Positions 1 through 9,349 of a DNA stretch of 64,000 nt are shown in pieces. Location of the stretch: the NCBI RefSeq assembly GCF_014635865.1, contig NZ_BMDQ01000003.1, forward strand, positions 310,001 to 374,000. Direction: 5' to 3'. The notes beneath the pieces were generated by a model. It saw nothing but the letters and a program-made list of their open reading frames with translations. It ran no database searches and was not told where the DNA came from. Within the stretch, counting starts at the first letter, position 1; each line of letters begins with the position of its first letter. A program made the translations under genes and the position numbers. The stretch is from Winogradskyella haliclonae. Its GTDB lineage: Bacteria; Bacteroidota; Bacteroidia; Flavobacteriales; Flavobacteriaceae.

Positions 1-1
1 C

Positions 2-1504
2 ATGGACCGGCATAATGCTTGGGAATTCGAAACACAGTTTCAACAAATTCTATCGCAACTAAAACTTAATGACCTAAAGGCAAAGATAAATTCACTTTCA
101 GGAGGACAAAAAAAACGTTTATCGTTAGCAAAAGCCCTAATAAGCAAACCTGACATTCTCATTTTAGATGAGCCCACCAATCATTTAGATTTAGAAATGA
201 TAGAATGGCTCGAGGATTATTTTGCCAAAACCCAACAAACATTATTCATGGTAACACATGACCGTTACTTTTTAGAACGTGTCTGTAACGAAATCATCGA
301 ATTAGATCATGGTAAAATGTTCACTTACAAAGGTAATTACTCTTACTACCTCGAAAAAAAAGAAGCGCGTATTGCTAATGAACTAACCGAAGTTGGTAAG
401 GCCAAACAGCTCTTTAAGAAAGAACTTGATTGGATGCGTCGTCAACCTAAAGCGCGTACAACAAAATCTAAAAGTCGGATTGATGATTTCTTCGAAATAA
501 AAAAGAAAGCGCATCAACGTCGTAAAGACCATGTTATTCAGCTTGAAATTAGCATGGAACGTTTAGGCAGTAAAATTATTGAATTTCATAATGTCTCGAA
601 AGCTTTCAAAGACAGAGTAATTCTTAATGGTTTTGATTACACTTTTAAAAAAGGAGAACGCATTGGGATTATTGGGAAAAATGGCACAGGAAAATCGACA
701 TTTCTAAACATGCTTACCCAATCCTTGCAACCAGATGGAGGAAAAATCGTTGTTGGAGAAACTGTAAAATTTGGTTATTATACTCAAGGCGGTATCAAGG
801 CAAAACCAAATCAAAAAGTTATTGATGTAGTTAGAGACTATGGCGATTATATACCATTAGCAAAAGGGCGACAAATAAGTGCACAACAATTATTAGAACG
901 TTTTTTATTCGACCGAAAAAAGCAATATGATTTTGTTGAAAAATTGAGTGGCGGTGAGCAAAAACGGTTGTACTTATGTACCGTATTAATTCAGAATCCT
1001 AATGTTTTAATTTTAGATGAGCCCACTAACGACCTAGACATAGTAACCCTTAACGTCCTAGAAAGCTTCTTGTTGGACTTCCCAGGCTGTCTATTGGTCG
1101 TTTCTCATGACCGTTACTTTATGGATAAAATTGTGGATCATTTGTTTGTATTTCAAGGTGAAGGTATTGTAGATGATTTTCCTGGAAACTACTCTGATTA
1201 TCGTGCTTATGAAACCAGTCAACCTAAACAAGTCTCAAAATCAGAAAAAACCGAAAACACCTTAAATACCAAGCAAAATAAAGCTAATAAGCTCTCTTAT
1301 AACGAGCAGAAAGAATACAAAAACTTAGAATCTAAAATTCGTTCTTTAGAATTAGATAAAAAAGCTCTAGAAGCCAAATTTCTGAATCCTGATTTAACAC
1401 AAGAAGATATCGCAAAACTATCTGAAGATCTCCAAACTATCATAGACACCATCGAAGAAAAAGAAATGCGATGGTTTGAATTAGCTGAAAAATTTGAAGG
1501 ATAA
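2..1504 (+). CDS. ABC-F family ATPase (Uup-like), 5' truncated by window edge
   Basis: C-terminal 500 residues of a duplicated ABC ATPase without membrane segments, the ABC-F class that acts on ribosomes (translation factor or antibiotic-protection type). The first visible domain has the signature LSGGQ (about residues 32-36), Walker B ILILDEPT (52-59) and the switch His in THDR (about 86). A basic linker follows, then a complete second domain with Walker A GKNGTGKS (225-232), signature LSGGE (315-319) and LILDEPTNDLD. The charged C-terminal stretch (about 420-500) looks like the coiled coil of Uup-type members. The first Met sits inside domain 1 and is not the real start; the N-terminal Walker A lies outside the window. 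A methyltransferase gene follows after 3 bp. Family assignment is sure, the exact subgroup is not. Confidence 0.93.
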   Translation: MDRHNAWEFETQFQQILSQLKLNDLKAKINSLSGGQKKRLSLAKALISKPDILILDEPTNHLDLEMIEWLEDYFAKTQQTLFMVTHDRYFLERVCNEIIELDHGKMFTYKGNYSYYLEKKEARIANELTEVGKAKQLFKKELDWMRRQPKARTTKSKSRIDDFFEIKKKAHQRRKDHVIQLEISMERLGSKIIEFHNVSKAFKDRVILNGFDYTFKKGERIGIIGKNGTGKSTFLNMLTQSLQPDGGKIVVGETVKFGYYTQGGIKAKPNQKVIDVVRDYGDYIPLAKGRQISAQQLLERFLFDRKKQYDFVEKLSGGEQKRLYLCTVLIQNPNVLILDEPTNDLDIVTLNVLESFLLDFPGCLLVVSHDRYFMDKIVDHLFVFQGEGIVDDFPGNYSDYRAYETSQPKQVSKSEKTENTLNTKQNKANKLSYNEQKEYKNLESKIRSLELDKKALEAKFLNPDLTQEDIAKLSEDLQTIIDTIEEKEMRWFELAEKFEG

Positions 1505-1507
1505 TTA

Positions 1508-2278
1508 ATGTATCAAATACTTGCTTACATAACGTTTTTATTAAAATCTACCAATCAACATGGGGTGCACTCCCCTTTTGTGTATGATTTTATCACAAAA
1601 TGCCTCTATGATAAAAGACATTATGAAGCTTATGGCAAGTTAAAAGCATATAGAAAACAGCTATTACAATCTAAAGATATCCTTGAGATAAAAGACTTTG
1701 GAGCTGGCTCTAAACGCATGAGTGCCAATAAGCGTAGTGTTTCTAAAATGGTAAAAAACTCCAGCAGTAGTTTTAAATATACTAAATTGTTATTCAGAAT
1801 TTCAAAATACTTTCAATTTAAAGATACTCTAGAATTAGGCACATCTTTAGGAGTAGGAGCACAAGCCCTCTCCCTTGGGAATATAAACAATCAAATCGTT
1901 ACGATTGAAGGCTGCCCAAATACATTTCAATATTCTAAAAACAAATTCAAAGCATTAAAACTTTCAAATATATCATGTATTAATTCAGATTTTAAATCAG
2001 CAATTACTCAATTAGACGAAACAACTTTCGACTGTATTTTCTTTGATGGACATCACAATAGAGAAGCCACATTAGCGTATTTTAACGTACTCATCTCTAA
2101 AACACATAACGATTCTATGTTCATATTTGATGATATTTATTGGTCAAAAGACATGACTCAAGCTTGGAATGACATTATTTCAAATCCAAGAGTTACCGCT
2201 TCAATAGATTGTTTTAATTTAGGCTTTGTTTTTTTTAGAAAAGAGCAAGCAAAACAACATTTTACAATCAGATTGTAA
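1508..2278 (+). CDS. class I SAM-dependent methyltransferase
   Basis: 256 residues. The glycine-rich SAM-binding loop LELGTSLGVGAQAL lies near residues 107-121, and a motif IV-like FDCIFFDGHHNREAT lies near 175-190, as in O-methyltransferase-like families where an Asp-Gly-His cluster binds metal or substrate. There is no signal peptide, so it is probably cytosolic. It starts 3 bp after the ABC-F stop, so the two are likely co-transcribed. DNA methyltransferase motifs (DPPY or NPPY) are absent, so it is not a partner for the nuclease at 8.0 kb. Substrate unknown. Confidence 0.8.
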   Translation: MYQILAYITFLLKSTNQHGVHSPFVYDFITKCLYDKRHYEAYGKLKAYRKQLLQSKDILEIKDFGAGSKRMSANKRSVSKMVKNSSSSFKYTKLLFRISKYFQFKDTLELGTSLGVGAQALSLGNINNQIVTIEGCPNTFQYSKNKFKALKLSNISCINSDFKSAITQLDETTFDCIFFDGHHNREATLAYFNVLISKTHNDSMFIFDDIYWSKDMTQAWNDIISNPRVTASIDCFNLGFVFFRKEQAKQHFTIRL

Positions 2279-2364
2279 CAAGCTTCTAATTTTAACGTCT
2301 TATTCAGATAACAGCTTTTTAATTATTTTATCTTGCAAAAGATTTAGCCAAAAGACCAACACAT

Positions 2365-3051
2365 ATGAGTGACAATGTCATTGAAATTAGAAACATCATC
2401 AGAGACTTTAAACTAGGTCAAGAGACCGTTCATGTACTAAAAGGTATTGACTTAGACATAAAACGTGGCGAGTATGTTGCCATTATGGGACCTTCTGGCT
2501 CTGGTAAATCTACACTTATGAATCTTTTAGGCTGTTTAGATACACCTACTGCAGGTTCTTATTTATTAAACGGAAATGATGTTAGTGAGATGTCTGATGA
2601 TGAGTTGGCAGAAATTAGAAATACTGAAATTGGTTTCGTTTTTCAAACTTTTAATCTTTTACCAAGAACAACGGCTTTAGATAATGTTGCATTACCAATG
2701 ATATATGCGGGTGCTTCAAAAAAAGAGCGAATAGATAGAGCCTCTGAAGTATTAACAGATGTTGGTCTTGACGATCGTATGGACCACAAACCTAATCAGC
2801 TTTCTGGTGGACAACGTCAACGTGTAGCTGTAGGCCGTGCTTTGGTAAACAGACCCTCTATAATCCTTGCAGATGAGCCAACAGGTAACTTAGACTCAAA
2901 AACAGGCACCGAGATTATGGGGCTTTTTGATGAGATACACTCTAAAGGGAATACCGTAATTATGGTAACTCACGAAGAGGACATCGCGGCTCATGCCAAA
3001 CGTGTTATCCGCTTACGTGATGGTATTATTGAAAGTGATACGTTTAATTAA
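2365..3051 (+). CDS. ABC transporter ATP-binding protein (LolD/MacB type)
   Basis: 228 residues, the usual size for the single-domain ATPases of the LolD/FtsE/MacB group that power lipoprotein release or substrate extrusion from the inner-membrane outer face. Walker [10 protein letters not shown] is at 42-50, Q-loop region [11 protein letters not shown] near 92-102, signature LSGGQRQRV at 146-154 and Walker [12 protein letters not shown] near 166-176; TGNLDS after Walker B is typical of the group. No permease gene adjoins it, so the partner membrane protein is encoded elsewhere. The 86-bp upstream gap separates it from the methyltransferase gene. Confidence 0.9.
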   Translation: MSDNVIEIRNIIRDFKLGQETVHVLKGIDLDIKRGEYVAIMGPSGSGKSTLMNLLGCLDTPTAGSYLLNGNDVSEMSDDELAEIRNTEIGFVFQTFNLLPRTTALDNVALPMIYAGASKKERIDRASEVLTDVGLDDRMDHKPNQLSGGQRQRVAVGRALVNRPSIILADEPTGNLDSKTGTEIMGLFDEIHSKGNTVIMVTHEEDIAAHAKRVIRLRDGIIESDTFN

Positions 3052-3103
3052 TAAACAATATAAATATTTCGATTTCAATATTTAAGATTACTAGATTCTA
3101 ACT

Positions 3104-3214
3104 ATGATAACAATTCTAATTTTAGTTTTAATCTATATGATTGTTAAAGGCATGGCAAAAAAATCTGAACGTAAATACAAAGAGCGAAATACTAAGTTTA
3201 AAAGAAGAAGATAA
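3104..3214 (+). CDS. possible 36-residue membrane microprotein
   Basis: An ATG-started frame of 36 codons between the LolD-type ATPase and the adenosyltransferase genes. Residues 2-14 are wholly hydrophobic (ITILILVLIYMIV), enough for a short membrane segment, and the rest is very basic (Lys/Arg at about half of positions, ending KRRR). This hydrophobic-plus-basic design is common in small bacterial membrane proteins. No promoter or homologue can be shown from the sequence, and so short a frame could arise by chance in AT-rich DNA. Confidence 0.35.
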   Translation: MITILILVLIYMIVKGMAKKSERKYKERNTKFKRRR

Positions 3215-3317
3215 AATTCATCTCAAAATACAGAGACTTCCATTATTTTAAAATTTCTATTCAAAACTTCATCAGTTAGGTACAATGTTTTCAATTGAAA
3301 GTTTATAACTTTACATC

Positions 3318-3893
3318 ATGAAAATCTACACTAAAACAGGAGATAAAGGTACCACCGCATTATTTGGCGGTACTCGTGTTCCTAAACATCATATACGTAT
3401 TGAAAGTTATGGTACCATAGACGAGCTTAACTCACATATTGGTTTAATTAGAGACCAAGCGATAGACCCAATGCATAAAAAAGTCTTGATGAAAATACAA
3501 GACCGTCTATTTACTGTTGGTGCTATTTTAGCTACTGATCCAGAAAAAGCGACGTTAAAGAACGGAAAAGACCGTTTAAATATTCCTAAGATTTCTGATG
3601 CAGATATAAAGCTACTCGAAGATAATATGGATAGTATGAATGCTGCATTACCGCCAATGACGCATTTTGTATTACCTGGTGGCCATCAAACTGTGTCATT
3701 CTGTCACATTGCACGAACCGTATGCCGTAGAGCCGAACGCTTAGCAAGTCATCTTAATGATTTAGAGCCTTTTCAACCAGAAACATTAATGTATATCAAC
3801 CGACTATCTGACTATCTTTTTGTGTTGGCACGGAAGTTGTCTCATGAGTTACAAGCAGATGAGGTAAAATGGATACCTAAAAAGGGATCTTAA
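3318..3893 (+). CDS. PduO-type ATP:cob(I)alamin adenosyltransferase
   Basis: 191 residues, the normal length. It transfers adenosyl from ATP to cob(I)alamin, giving adenosylcobalamin. The N-terminal ATP-binding motif TKTGDKGTTALFGG (about 5-18) and the C-terminal CRRAER helix (about 138-143) are the hallmarks of the PduO family. Cytosolic, no signal. Gene is on its own, with gaps on both sides. Together with MeaB at 13.0 kb it implies that the organism uses an adenosylcobalamin enzyme, most likely methylmalonyl-CoA mutase. Function is well supported by sequence. Confidence 0.93.
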   Translation: MKIYTKTGDKGTTALFGGTRVPKHHIRIESYGTIDELNSHIGLIRDQAIDPMHKKVLMKIQDRLFTVGAILATDPEKATLKNGKDRLNIPKISDADIKLLEDNMDSMNAALPPMTHFVLPGGHQTVSFCHIARTVCRRAERLASHLNDLEPFQPETLMYINRLSDYLFVLARKLSHELQADEVKWIPKKGS

Positions 3894-4079
3894 ATCTTAT
3901 TTGCCTAGGATTTGTAAACGCAAAATGCCAATCCGTGAAGTTATGAGATTATACGTTCTTTTTATTATTAGGTAAACATTTACAATTAAGTTTAAGCAAT
4001 TGTATAAACTGAAAACTAAATGTACAGCGAGACAATTTTAACAAAATTGATTTGACGAGCTAAATAATTTAATTTTTTC

Positions 4080-4109
4080 TTGACTTTTTAAACTAAAAAA
4101 TTATTTTTG
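4080..4109 (+). promoter_or_regulatory. Bacteroidota-type promoter of the DUF2795 gene
   Basis: TTG at 4080-4082, 19 nt spacer, then TATTTTTG at 4102-4109, an exact match to the TTG-N19-TAnnTTTG consensus of the primary sigma factor in Bacteroidota. It ends 23 nt before the ATG at 4133. The 239-bp gap before the gene (3894-4132) otherwise shows nothing recognisable. Confidence 0.75.
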
Positions 4110-4132
4110 CAAAAATTAAAACGCAATAGCAA

Positions 4133-4354
4133 ATGTATTGGACATTAGAATTAGCATCGTATTTAAGTGATGCACCTTGGCCAGCAACTAAAGATGAATT
4201 AATCGATTACGCGATTAGAACTGGAGCTCCTCTTGAAGTTGTAGAAAATTTACAAGCTATAGAAGATGAAGGCGATTCTTACGACTCTATAGAAGAAATC
4301 TGGCCAGATTATCCAACTGACGAAGATTACCTCTGGAACGAGGACGAATATTAA
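4133..4354 (+). CDS. DUF2795 family small acidic protein
   Basis: 73 residues, strongly acidic toward the C terminus (DYPTDEDYLWNEDEY). The N-terminal YLSDAPWPATKDELIDYA resembles the DUF2795 fold: a helical segment starting with a YL-x-x-x-x-(Y/W)P pattern. Many flavobacteria carry this gene close to secA. Function unknown; a small soluble protein without signal or membrane segment. It has its own strong promoter (4080-4109) and a terminator after it (4373-4415), so it looks like a separate, well expressed unit. Confidence 0.75.
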   Translation: MYWTLELASYLSDAPWPATKDELIDYAIRTGAPLEVVENLQAIEDEGDSYDSIEEIWPDYPTDEDYLWNEDEY

Positions 4355-4372
4355 TACTATAAAAAACACATC

Positions 4373-4415
4373 AAAAAAGTCTCTTTCGTTTTTAACGATA
4401 TTGAGACTTTTTTTG
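4373..4415 (+). terminator. intrinsic terminator after DUF2795 gene
   Basis: AAAAAAGTCTC (4373-4383) pairs with GAGACTTTTTTT (4403-4414); the loop holds a smaller TCGTT/AACGA stem. A T-rich tract closes it. It separates the DUF2795 unit from secA. Confidence 0.8.
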
Positions 4416-4450
4416 TTTAAGAAGGTTTCGGAAAAACCTAATACAAACCG

Positions 4451-4458
4451 TATATTTG
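4451..4458 (+). promoter_or_regulatory. candidate -7 element of secA
   Basis: TATATTTG matches TAnnTTTG and lies between the preceding terminator and the secA start, 77 nt upstream of the ATG. No clear TTG at 19 nt; only TTTC near 4426-4429. Placement after the terminator makes it the most likely secA promoter. Confidence 0.45.
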
Positions 4459-4535
4459 AAACCCTTTCAAAGGTCAAATAAAAAACTAATACAAAAGCAA
4501 CTTCGGTTAGCTTTTTATAAACATACAATACCAAA

Positions 4536-7500
4536 ATGGGATTACTAGATTCAGTACTTAAAGTTTTTGTTGGAGACAAATCCAAGCAAGACGTCAAGTC
4601 GATAATGCCTATCGTCGATAAAATTAAAGCCTATGAGCAATCTTTAGAAGCTTTATCTCATGACGAATTAAGAGCAAAAACAGTAGAGTTTAAAGCAAAA
4701 ATTGATGATGCACGCGCACCTTTTAATGCACGTATTGAAGAACTTAATGCAAAAGCAGAAGCTACTGAAGATATTGATGAACGTGAAGATATCTATCAAG
4801 AAATTGATAATATCAAAGATGAAATCTACACAACAACCGAAGACGTCTTAAACGACATTTTACCTGAAGCCTTTGCCGTTGTAAAAGAAACTGCAAAACG
4901 TTTTGTAAACAATACCGAAATTAAGGTTACAGCAAATGCTTACGATAGAGAAATCTCTGGAGATAACGATTATGTAACACTTGAAGGCGACAATGCACTT
5001 TGGGCCAACTCATGGGATGCAGCTGGGAAGCCTATAACCTGGGATATGATTCATTATGACGTACAGCTAATTGGTGGTATTGCCATGCATCAAGGTAAAA
5101 TTGCAGAAATGCAAACTGGTGAAGGTAAAACTCTGGTTGCAACATTACCTGTTTACCTGAATGCCTTAGCTGGTCGTGGCGTACACTTGGTAACTGTAAA
5201 TGACTACTTAGCAAAGCGTGACAGTGCATGGATGGCGCCATTATTTCAGTTCCATGGCTTAAGTGTCGATTGTATTGATTATCACAGACCAAACTCTGAT
5301 GCACGTCGCAAAGCTTATAACGCCGATATTACTTACGGAACAAATAACGAATTTGGTTTCGATTACTTACGTGATAATATGGCGCATTCGCCTGATGATT
5401 TGGTACAACGCCCGCATCATTATGCTATTGTCGATGAGGTTGATTCTGTATTAATTGATGATGCACGTACCCCATTAATTATCTCTGGCCCTATTCCTAA
5501 AGGTGACGAGCATGAGTTTGATGTTTTAAAACCTAAGGTCCAACAAATAGAAGAAGTACAACGTAAATATTTAGTTGGAGTCCTTGCAGAAGCTAAAAAG
5601 TTAATTGCAGCTGGAGACACTAAAGAAGGTGGTTTCCAATTATTGCGAGTGTATAGAGGTATTCCAAAAAATAAAGCATTAATAAAGTTCTTAAGTGAAG
5701 AAGGTATCAAACAATTACTTCAGAAAACTGAGAACTTCTACATGCAGGACAACAATAGAGAAATGCCAAAAGTAGATGCAGAACTCTATTACGTGATTGA
5801 TGAAAAAAACAATCAGGTTGAGCTATCTGATAAAGGTGTTGAGTTTCTTTCTGGAAAAGATGACCCAAATTTCTTTGTCATGCCAGAAATGGGTACTGAA
5901 ATTGCAAAGATTGAAAACAAAGGCTTATCATCAGAAGAAGAAGCCGCAGAAAAAGAAGTACTATTCCGTGATTTCTCAGTAAAGTCAGAACGTATTCACA
6001 CGTTGAATCAGCTTCTAAAAGCTTATGCACTTTTCGAAAAAGACACTCAGTATGTGGTTATGGACAATAAAGTAATGATTGTCGATGAGCAAACTGGTCG
6101 TATTATGGATGGCCGTCGTTATTCAGATGGATTACACCAAGCCATTGAAGCCAAAGAAAATGTAAAGATTGAAGATGCAACGCAAACTTTTGCTACAGTA
6201 ACGCTTCAAAATTACTTCCGTATGTACCGCAAATTATCTGGTATGACGGGTACTGCTGTTACAGAAGCAGGAGAGCTTTGGGAAATCTACAAATTAGATG
6301 TTGTGGAGATTCCAACCAACAGACCAATTGCGCGTGACGATAGAGAAGATTTGGTTTATAAAACTAAGCGCGAAAAATATAATGCTGTTGTTGACGAGGT
6401 TACTAAACTATCGCAAGAAGGAAGACCAGTTCTTATTGGTACAACTTCTGTAGATATCTCAGAATTATTAGGAAAAATATTAACGCAGCGTAAAATTTCG
6501 CATAACGTACTTAATGCCAAGCAGCATAAGCGTGAAGCAGATATTGTTGCGCAAGCTGGTAATGCTGGTCAGGTGACTATTGCTACAAACATGGCTGGTC
6601 GTGGTACCGATATTAAATTATCTGATGAAGTAAAAGCCGCTGGTGGCTTAGCCATTGTTGGTACTGAGCGTCACGATTCTCGTCGTGTTGACAGACAATT
6701 ACGTGGTCGTGCTGGTCGTCAAGGAGATCCAGGAAGTTCTCAGTTTTACGTATCTCTAGAAGATAATTTAATGCGCTTATTTGGTAGTGAGCGTATTGCT
6801 AAGATGATGGATAAAATGGGCCTTAAAGAAGGTGAAGTTATCCAGCATAGCATGATATCAAAGTCTATTGAACGCGCACAGAAAAAAGTTGAAGAAAATC
6901 AATTTGGTGTTCGTAAGCGTTTATTAGAGTATGATGATGTTATGAATGCACAACGTGAAGTGGTTTACAAGCGTCGTCGTCATGCTTTAGATGGTGTAAG
7001 GCTTCGTGTAGACTTAGCCAACATGATTTTTGACACATCAGAAATTATTGCAAATACTAATAAAGACGCTAACGATTATAAGAACTTTGAGTTTGAACTC
7101 ATCCGTTATTTTTCTATGGCGTCTCCTATTACAGAAACTGAGTTTGCAAAAATGGGTGCTCAAGAAATCGCTGGTGTTATTTACAAAACAGCTTTTGCAC
7201 ACTACAGAGATAAAATGCAACGTGCTGCAGATTTAGCATACCCAGTAATTGAGAATGTATACAATACACAACGTGATAAATTCAAACGCATTGTTGTGCC
7301 ATTCACGGATGGCACAAAAACACTACAAGTCGTTACAGACCTTGAAAAAGCATACCAATCAAAAGGTACACAGCTTATCAATGATTTTGAAAAGAACATT
7401 ACGCTAGCAATTGTAGATGATGCCTGGAAAACGCATTTGCGTAAAATGGACGAATTAAAACAATCTGTGCAATTAGCAGTACACGAGCAAAAAGACCCAC

Positions 7501-7895
7501 TATTGATCTATAAGTTTGAAGCTTTTGAACTGTTTAAGGTGATGATTGACCAAGTAAATAAGGATGTAATTTCATTCTTATTTAAAGGCGAAATTCCTCA
7601 AGACACTGCAAACAATCTTCAAGAGGCTAAAGCACGTCGCCAAGAAAAAACAACAGAGCAAAAAGAAGAAATCCAAAATATGGATGAGCGCGCAGCACAA
7701 AATCGTGCAGTTGGTGAAAGTGCTTCTCGTCGTCAACAACAAGTCGTTGAAACGATTGTTAGAGAACAACCAAAAATTGGACGTAACGACCGTGTCACAA
7801 TAAAACACGTAATGAGTGGTGAAGCCAAAACAGTTAAATACAAACAAGCCATTCCTTTAATTGATAAAGGTGAATGGGTTTTGGTGGAAGACTAA
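4536..7895 (+). CDS. secA: preprotein translocase subunit SecA
   Basis: 1119 residues. The motor ATPase drives preproteins through SecYEG at the inner membrane. Walker A MQTGEGKT is at 192-199, the DEAD-box-like VDEVDS at about 299-304, followed by the DARTPLIISG segment, and the conserved TNMAGRGTDIKL and RQLRGRAGRQGDPGSSQF motifs of the second nucleotide domain come after residue 680. It is about 220 residues longer than the E. coli protein, with extra sequence between the DEAD box and the second domain (about 320-480), as is usual in Bacteroidota. The C-terminal Cys-x-Cys zinc tail is missing; the protein ends in a short basic and acidic domain. Single-gene unit flanked by terminators. Confidence 0.98.
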   Translation: MGLLDSVLKVFVGDKSKQDVKSIMPIVDKIKAYEQSLEALSHDELRAKTVEFKAKIDDARAPFNARIEELNAKAEATEDIDEREDIYQEIDNIKDEIYTTTEDVLNDILPEAFAVVKETAKRFVNNTEIKVTANAYDREISGDNDYVTLEGDNALWANSWDAAGKPITWDMIHYDVQLIGGIAMHQGKIAEMQTGEGKTLVATLPVYLNALAGRGVHLVTVNDYLAKRDSAWMAPLFQFHGLSVDCIDYHRPNSDARRKAYNADITYGTNNEFGFDYLRDNMAHSPDDLVQRPHHYAIVDEVDSVLIDDARTPLIISGPIPKGDEHEFDVLKPKVQQIEEVQRKYLVGVLAEAKKLIAAGDTKEGGFQLLRVYRGIPKNKALIKFLSEEGIKQLLQKTENFYMQDNNREMPKVDAELYYVIDEKNNQVELSDKGVEFLSGKDDPNFFVMPEMGTEIAKIENKGLSSEEEAAEKEVLFRDFSVKSERIHTLNQLLKAYALFEKDTQYVVMDNKVMIVDEQTGRIMDGRRYSDGLHQAIEAKENVKIEDATQTFATVTLQNYFRMYRKLSGMTGTAVTEAGELWEIYKLDVVEIPTNRPIARDDREDLVYKTKREKYNAVVDEVTKLSQEGRPVLIGTTSVDISELLGKILTQRKISHNVLNAKQHKREADIVAQAGNAGQVTIATNMAGRGTDIKLSDEVKAAGGLAIVGTERHDSRRVDRQLRGRAGRQGDPGSSQFYVSLEDNLMRLFGSERIAKMMDKMGLKEGEVIQHSMISKSIERAQKKVEENQFGVRKRLLEYDDVMNAQREVVYKRRRHALDGVRLRVDLANMIFDTSEIIANTNKDANDYKNFEFELIRYFSMASPITETEFAKMGAQEIAGVIYKTAFAHYRDKMQRAADLAYPVIENVYNTQRDKFKRIVVPFTDGTKTLQVVTDLEKAYQSKGTQLINDFEKNITLAIVDDAWKTHLRKMDELKQSVQLAVHEQKDPLLIYKFEAFELFKVMIDQVNKDVISFLFKGEIPQDTANNLQEAKARRQEKTTEQKEEIQNMDERAAQNRAVGESASRRQQQVVETIVREQPKIGRNDRVTIKHVMSGEAKTVKYKQAIPLIDKGEWVLVED

Positions 7896-7932
7896 GTCAC
7901 TAGCCACATTTAACAATAAAACTCATATTTAT

Positions 7933-7965
7933 AAAATCCTGATGTCCACAACATCAGGATTTTTT
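7933..7965 (+). terminator. intrinsic terminator of secA
   Basis: AAAATCCTGATG and CATCAGGATTTTTT form a 12-bp stem around a 7-nt loop, 37 nt after the secA stop, followed by a T tract. Confidence 0.88.
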
Positions 7966-8003
7966 GTTTAAATTATGCTATTATTGAAGAAAAGATAATT
8001 GAT

Positions 8004-8639
8004 ATGAAAGTTACCAATGTATGGGCACATAGATTTGGAGATAAAATTTTACATCAAGCTAAAGAACTTGATGAAATAATAAATGGACTAAAATCAATTA
8101 AAGTTCCTATTTGCAAAGGCTTCAAAAGACCTCCTTTCGATGTAAAACAAGGGTTACTAAATAAAATGATTGATTTCATCTTTGTTAATAATGAATGGAA
8201 AAGTCAACCTTACATTGATACTAGAATTCCGAGAGAATCTTCTCAAAAAGGAGACTTTGCTATAATAACTGAAGATGATATCAAAATTTTTGTTGAAGTA
8301 GAATTTGGAAATATTGCATCTTCATTTAGAGATTTATATAAATTCAACTTAGCATATTCCTTAGACACATATCACTGCGGTATTTTCATACTCCCTGTAA
8401 AGAATCTTGCTAGAAGAATAGATACTATACAATCTTTTGAAGGGGCCAAAAAATTAATTACTGAAGCCCGTAATTTTATTAATTTACCTTTAATACTAAT
8501 CGGAATTGATTCTGATCCTGACACTGAACTAAATTTATTAGAAATAAAAGATGATATTAATTATTGGAAAACATATAAAGAATCAGATTTTGAAAAATTT
8601 ATTTTAGAGCACAAAAATCTTTTATTTACTGATATTTAA
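8004..8639 (+). CDS. BglII/BstYI-like restriction endonuclease, solitary
   Basis: 211 residues. A PD-(D/E)XK-type core is visible: D84 in KGDFAII, then E98 and E100 in FVEVEFGN, followed by SSFRDLYKFNLAYS and, after a beta-strand with CGIFILPVKNLARR, the segment LPLILIGI. This order (Asp, E-x-(E/Q)-F-G, DLYK, ILP-K, hydrophobic strand) is that of the BglII/BstYI family, which cuts GATC-centred sites. Catalytic residues appear intact. No DNA methyltransferase gene is next to it, which is odd for a type II enzyme. Codon use is AT-richer than secA, suggesting transfer. It lies between the secA terminator and an unrelated convergent peptidase gene. Recognition sequence cannot be read from the sequence. 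Confidence 0.7.
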   Translation: MKVTNVWAHRFGDKILHQAKELDEIINGLKSIKVPICKGFKRPPFDVKQGLLNKMIDFIFVNNEWKSQPYIDTRIPRESSQKGDFAIITEDDIKIFVEVEFGNIASSFRDLYKFNLAYSLDTYHCGIFILPVKNLARRIDTIQSFEGAKKLITEARNFINLPLILIGIDSDPDTELNLLEIKDDINYWKTYKESDFEKFILEHKNLLFTDI

Positions 8640-8661
8640 TCAAGCTCAAAACTTACTCCAA

Positions 8662-9339
8662 TCAGAACAACAAATTAGGGTCTGGGCAATTATTCTTATA
8701 ATACTCTAGTTCTCCTTGACTACAAACACCTGGATAATCTCCTAAATTACCTTGTATATCCTTTATAATTTGGAAATGCAAATGTGGTGGATAATCACCA
8801 TTAACTTCAGCTGTTCCTAAAGTAGCTATTTGTTGACCTTCATTAATCTTATCTCCTACGGTGTTTTTATTTAAAGAATTATGACTTAAATGTCCGTAAA
8901 GTGTGTAGAATTTGACACCGTTTAGTTGATGCTCTAAAATGAGTGTTGGCCCATAATTACCAAAACCAGAATTGTCTTTAAAACTATGCAATTGACCATC
9001 TAAGGGCGCATAAATTGGTGCATTGGCTTCAATCCATAAGTCTATACCCAAATGTATATTGCGTTCGGTTTCAGGATTATTTTGGTTAAAATATTCGCTT
9101 CGGTTATAAATGCCTCGCTTTTCGAGATAACCGCCATAAGCTATTTTGGCGTCTTGGGTTTTCATATGCTTCCATATGTAGGCTTCTAAATCTTGAGAAG
9201 ATGAAACATTTATAGATTGTAAATCGAGATTATCTACTGACAAATCTAGCGGTACATAATCATGATTTAAATAAGCATGTCCAAGTACCGGAAAAGCATC
9301 TAGAGATTGTAAAACACTTTCGAAAGATGATGTGGGCAT
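8662..9339 (-). CDS. M23 family metallopeptidase
   Basis: 225 residues with a complete LytM-type zinc site: H96 and D100 in HLGID, H150 in LYGHLS, and H186/H188 in HLHFQ. Such enzymes cleave peptidoglycan cross-links. No signal peptide is visible at the N terminus (MPTSSFESVL), and residues 1-90 are an extra domain of unknown kind, so either the enzyme is exported another way or it acts inside the cell. Convergent with the nuclease gene, with only 22 bp between the stops. An 11-bp inverted repeat lies directly upstream. Confidence 0.85.
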   Translation of the reverse strand: MPTSSFESVLQSLDAFPVLGHAYLNHDYVPLDLSVDNLDLQSINVSSSQDLEAYIWKHMKTQDAKIAYGGYLEKRGIYNRSEYFNQNNPETERNIHLGIDLWIEANAPIYAPLDGQLHSFKDNSGFGNYGPTLILEHQLNGVKFYTLYGHLSHNSLNKNTVGDKINEGQQIATLGTAEVNGDYPPHLHFQIIKDIQGNLGDYPGVCSQGELEYYKNNCPDPNLLF

Positions 9340-9349
9340 AAACTAAAAA

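Noticed and set aside
1508..2278. Methyltransferase as the partner of the BglII-like nuclease
   Set aside because: It has an O-methyltransferase-like motif set and lacks the DPPY/NPPY motif of DNA methyltransferases.
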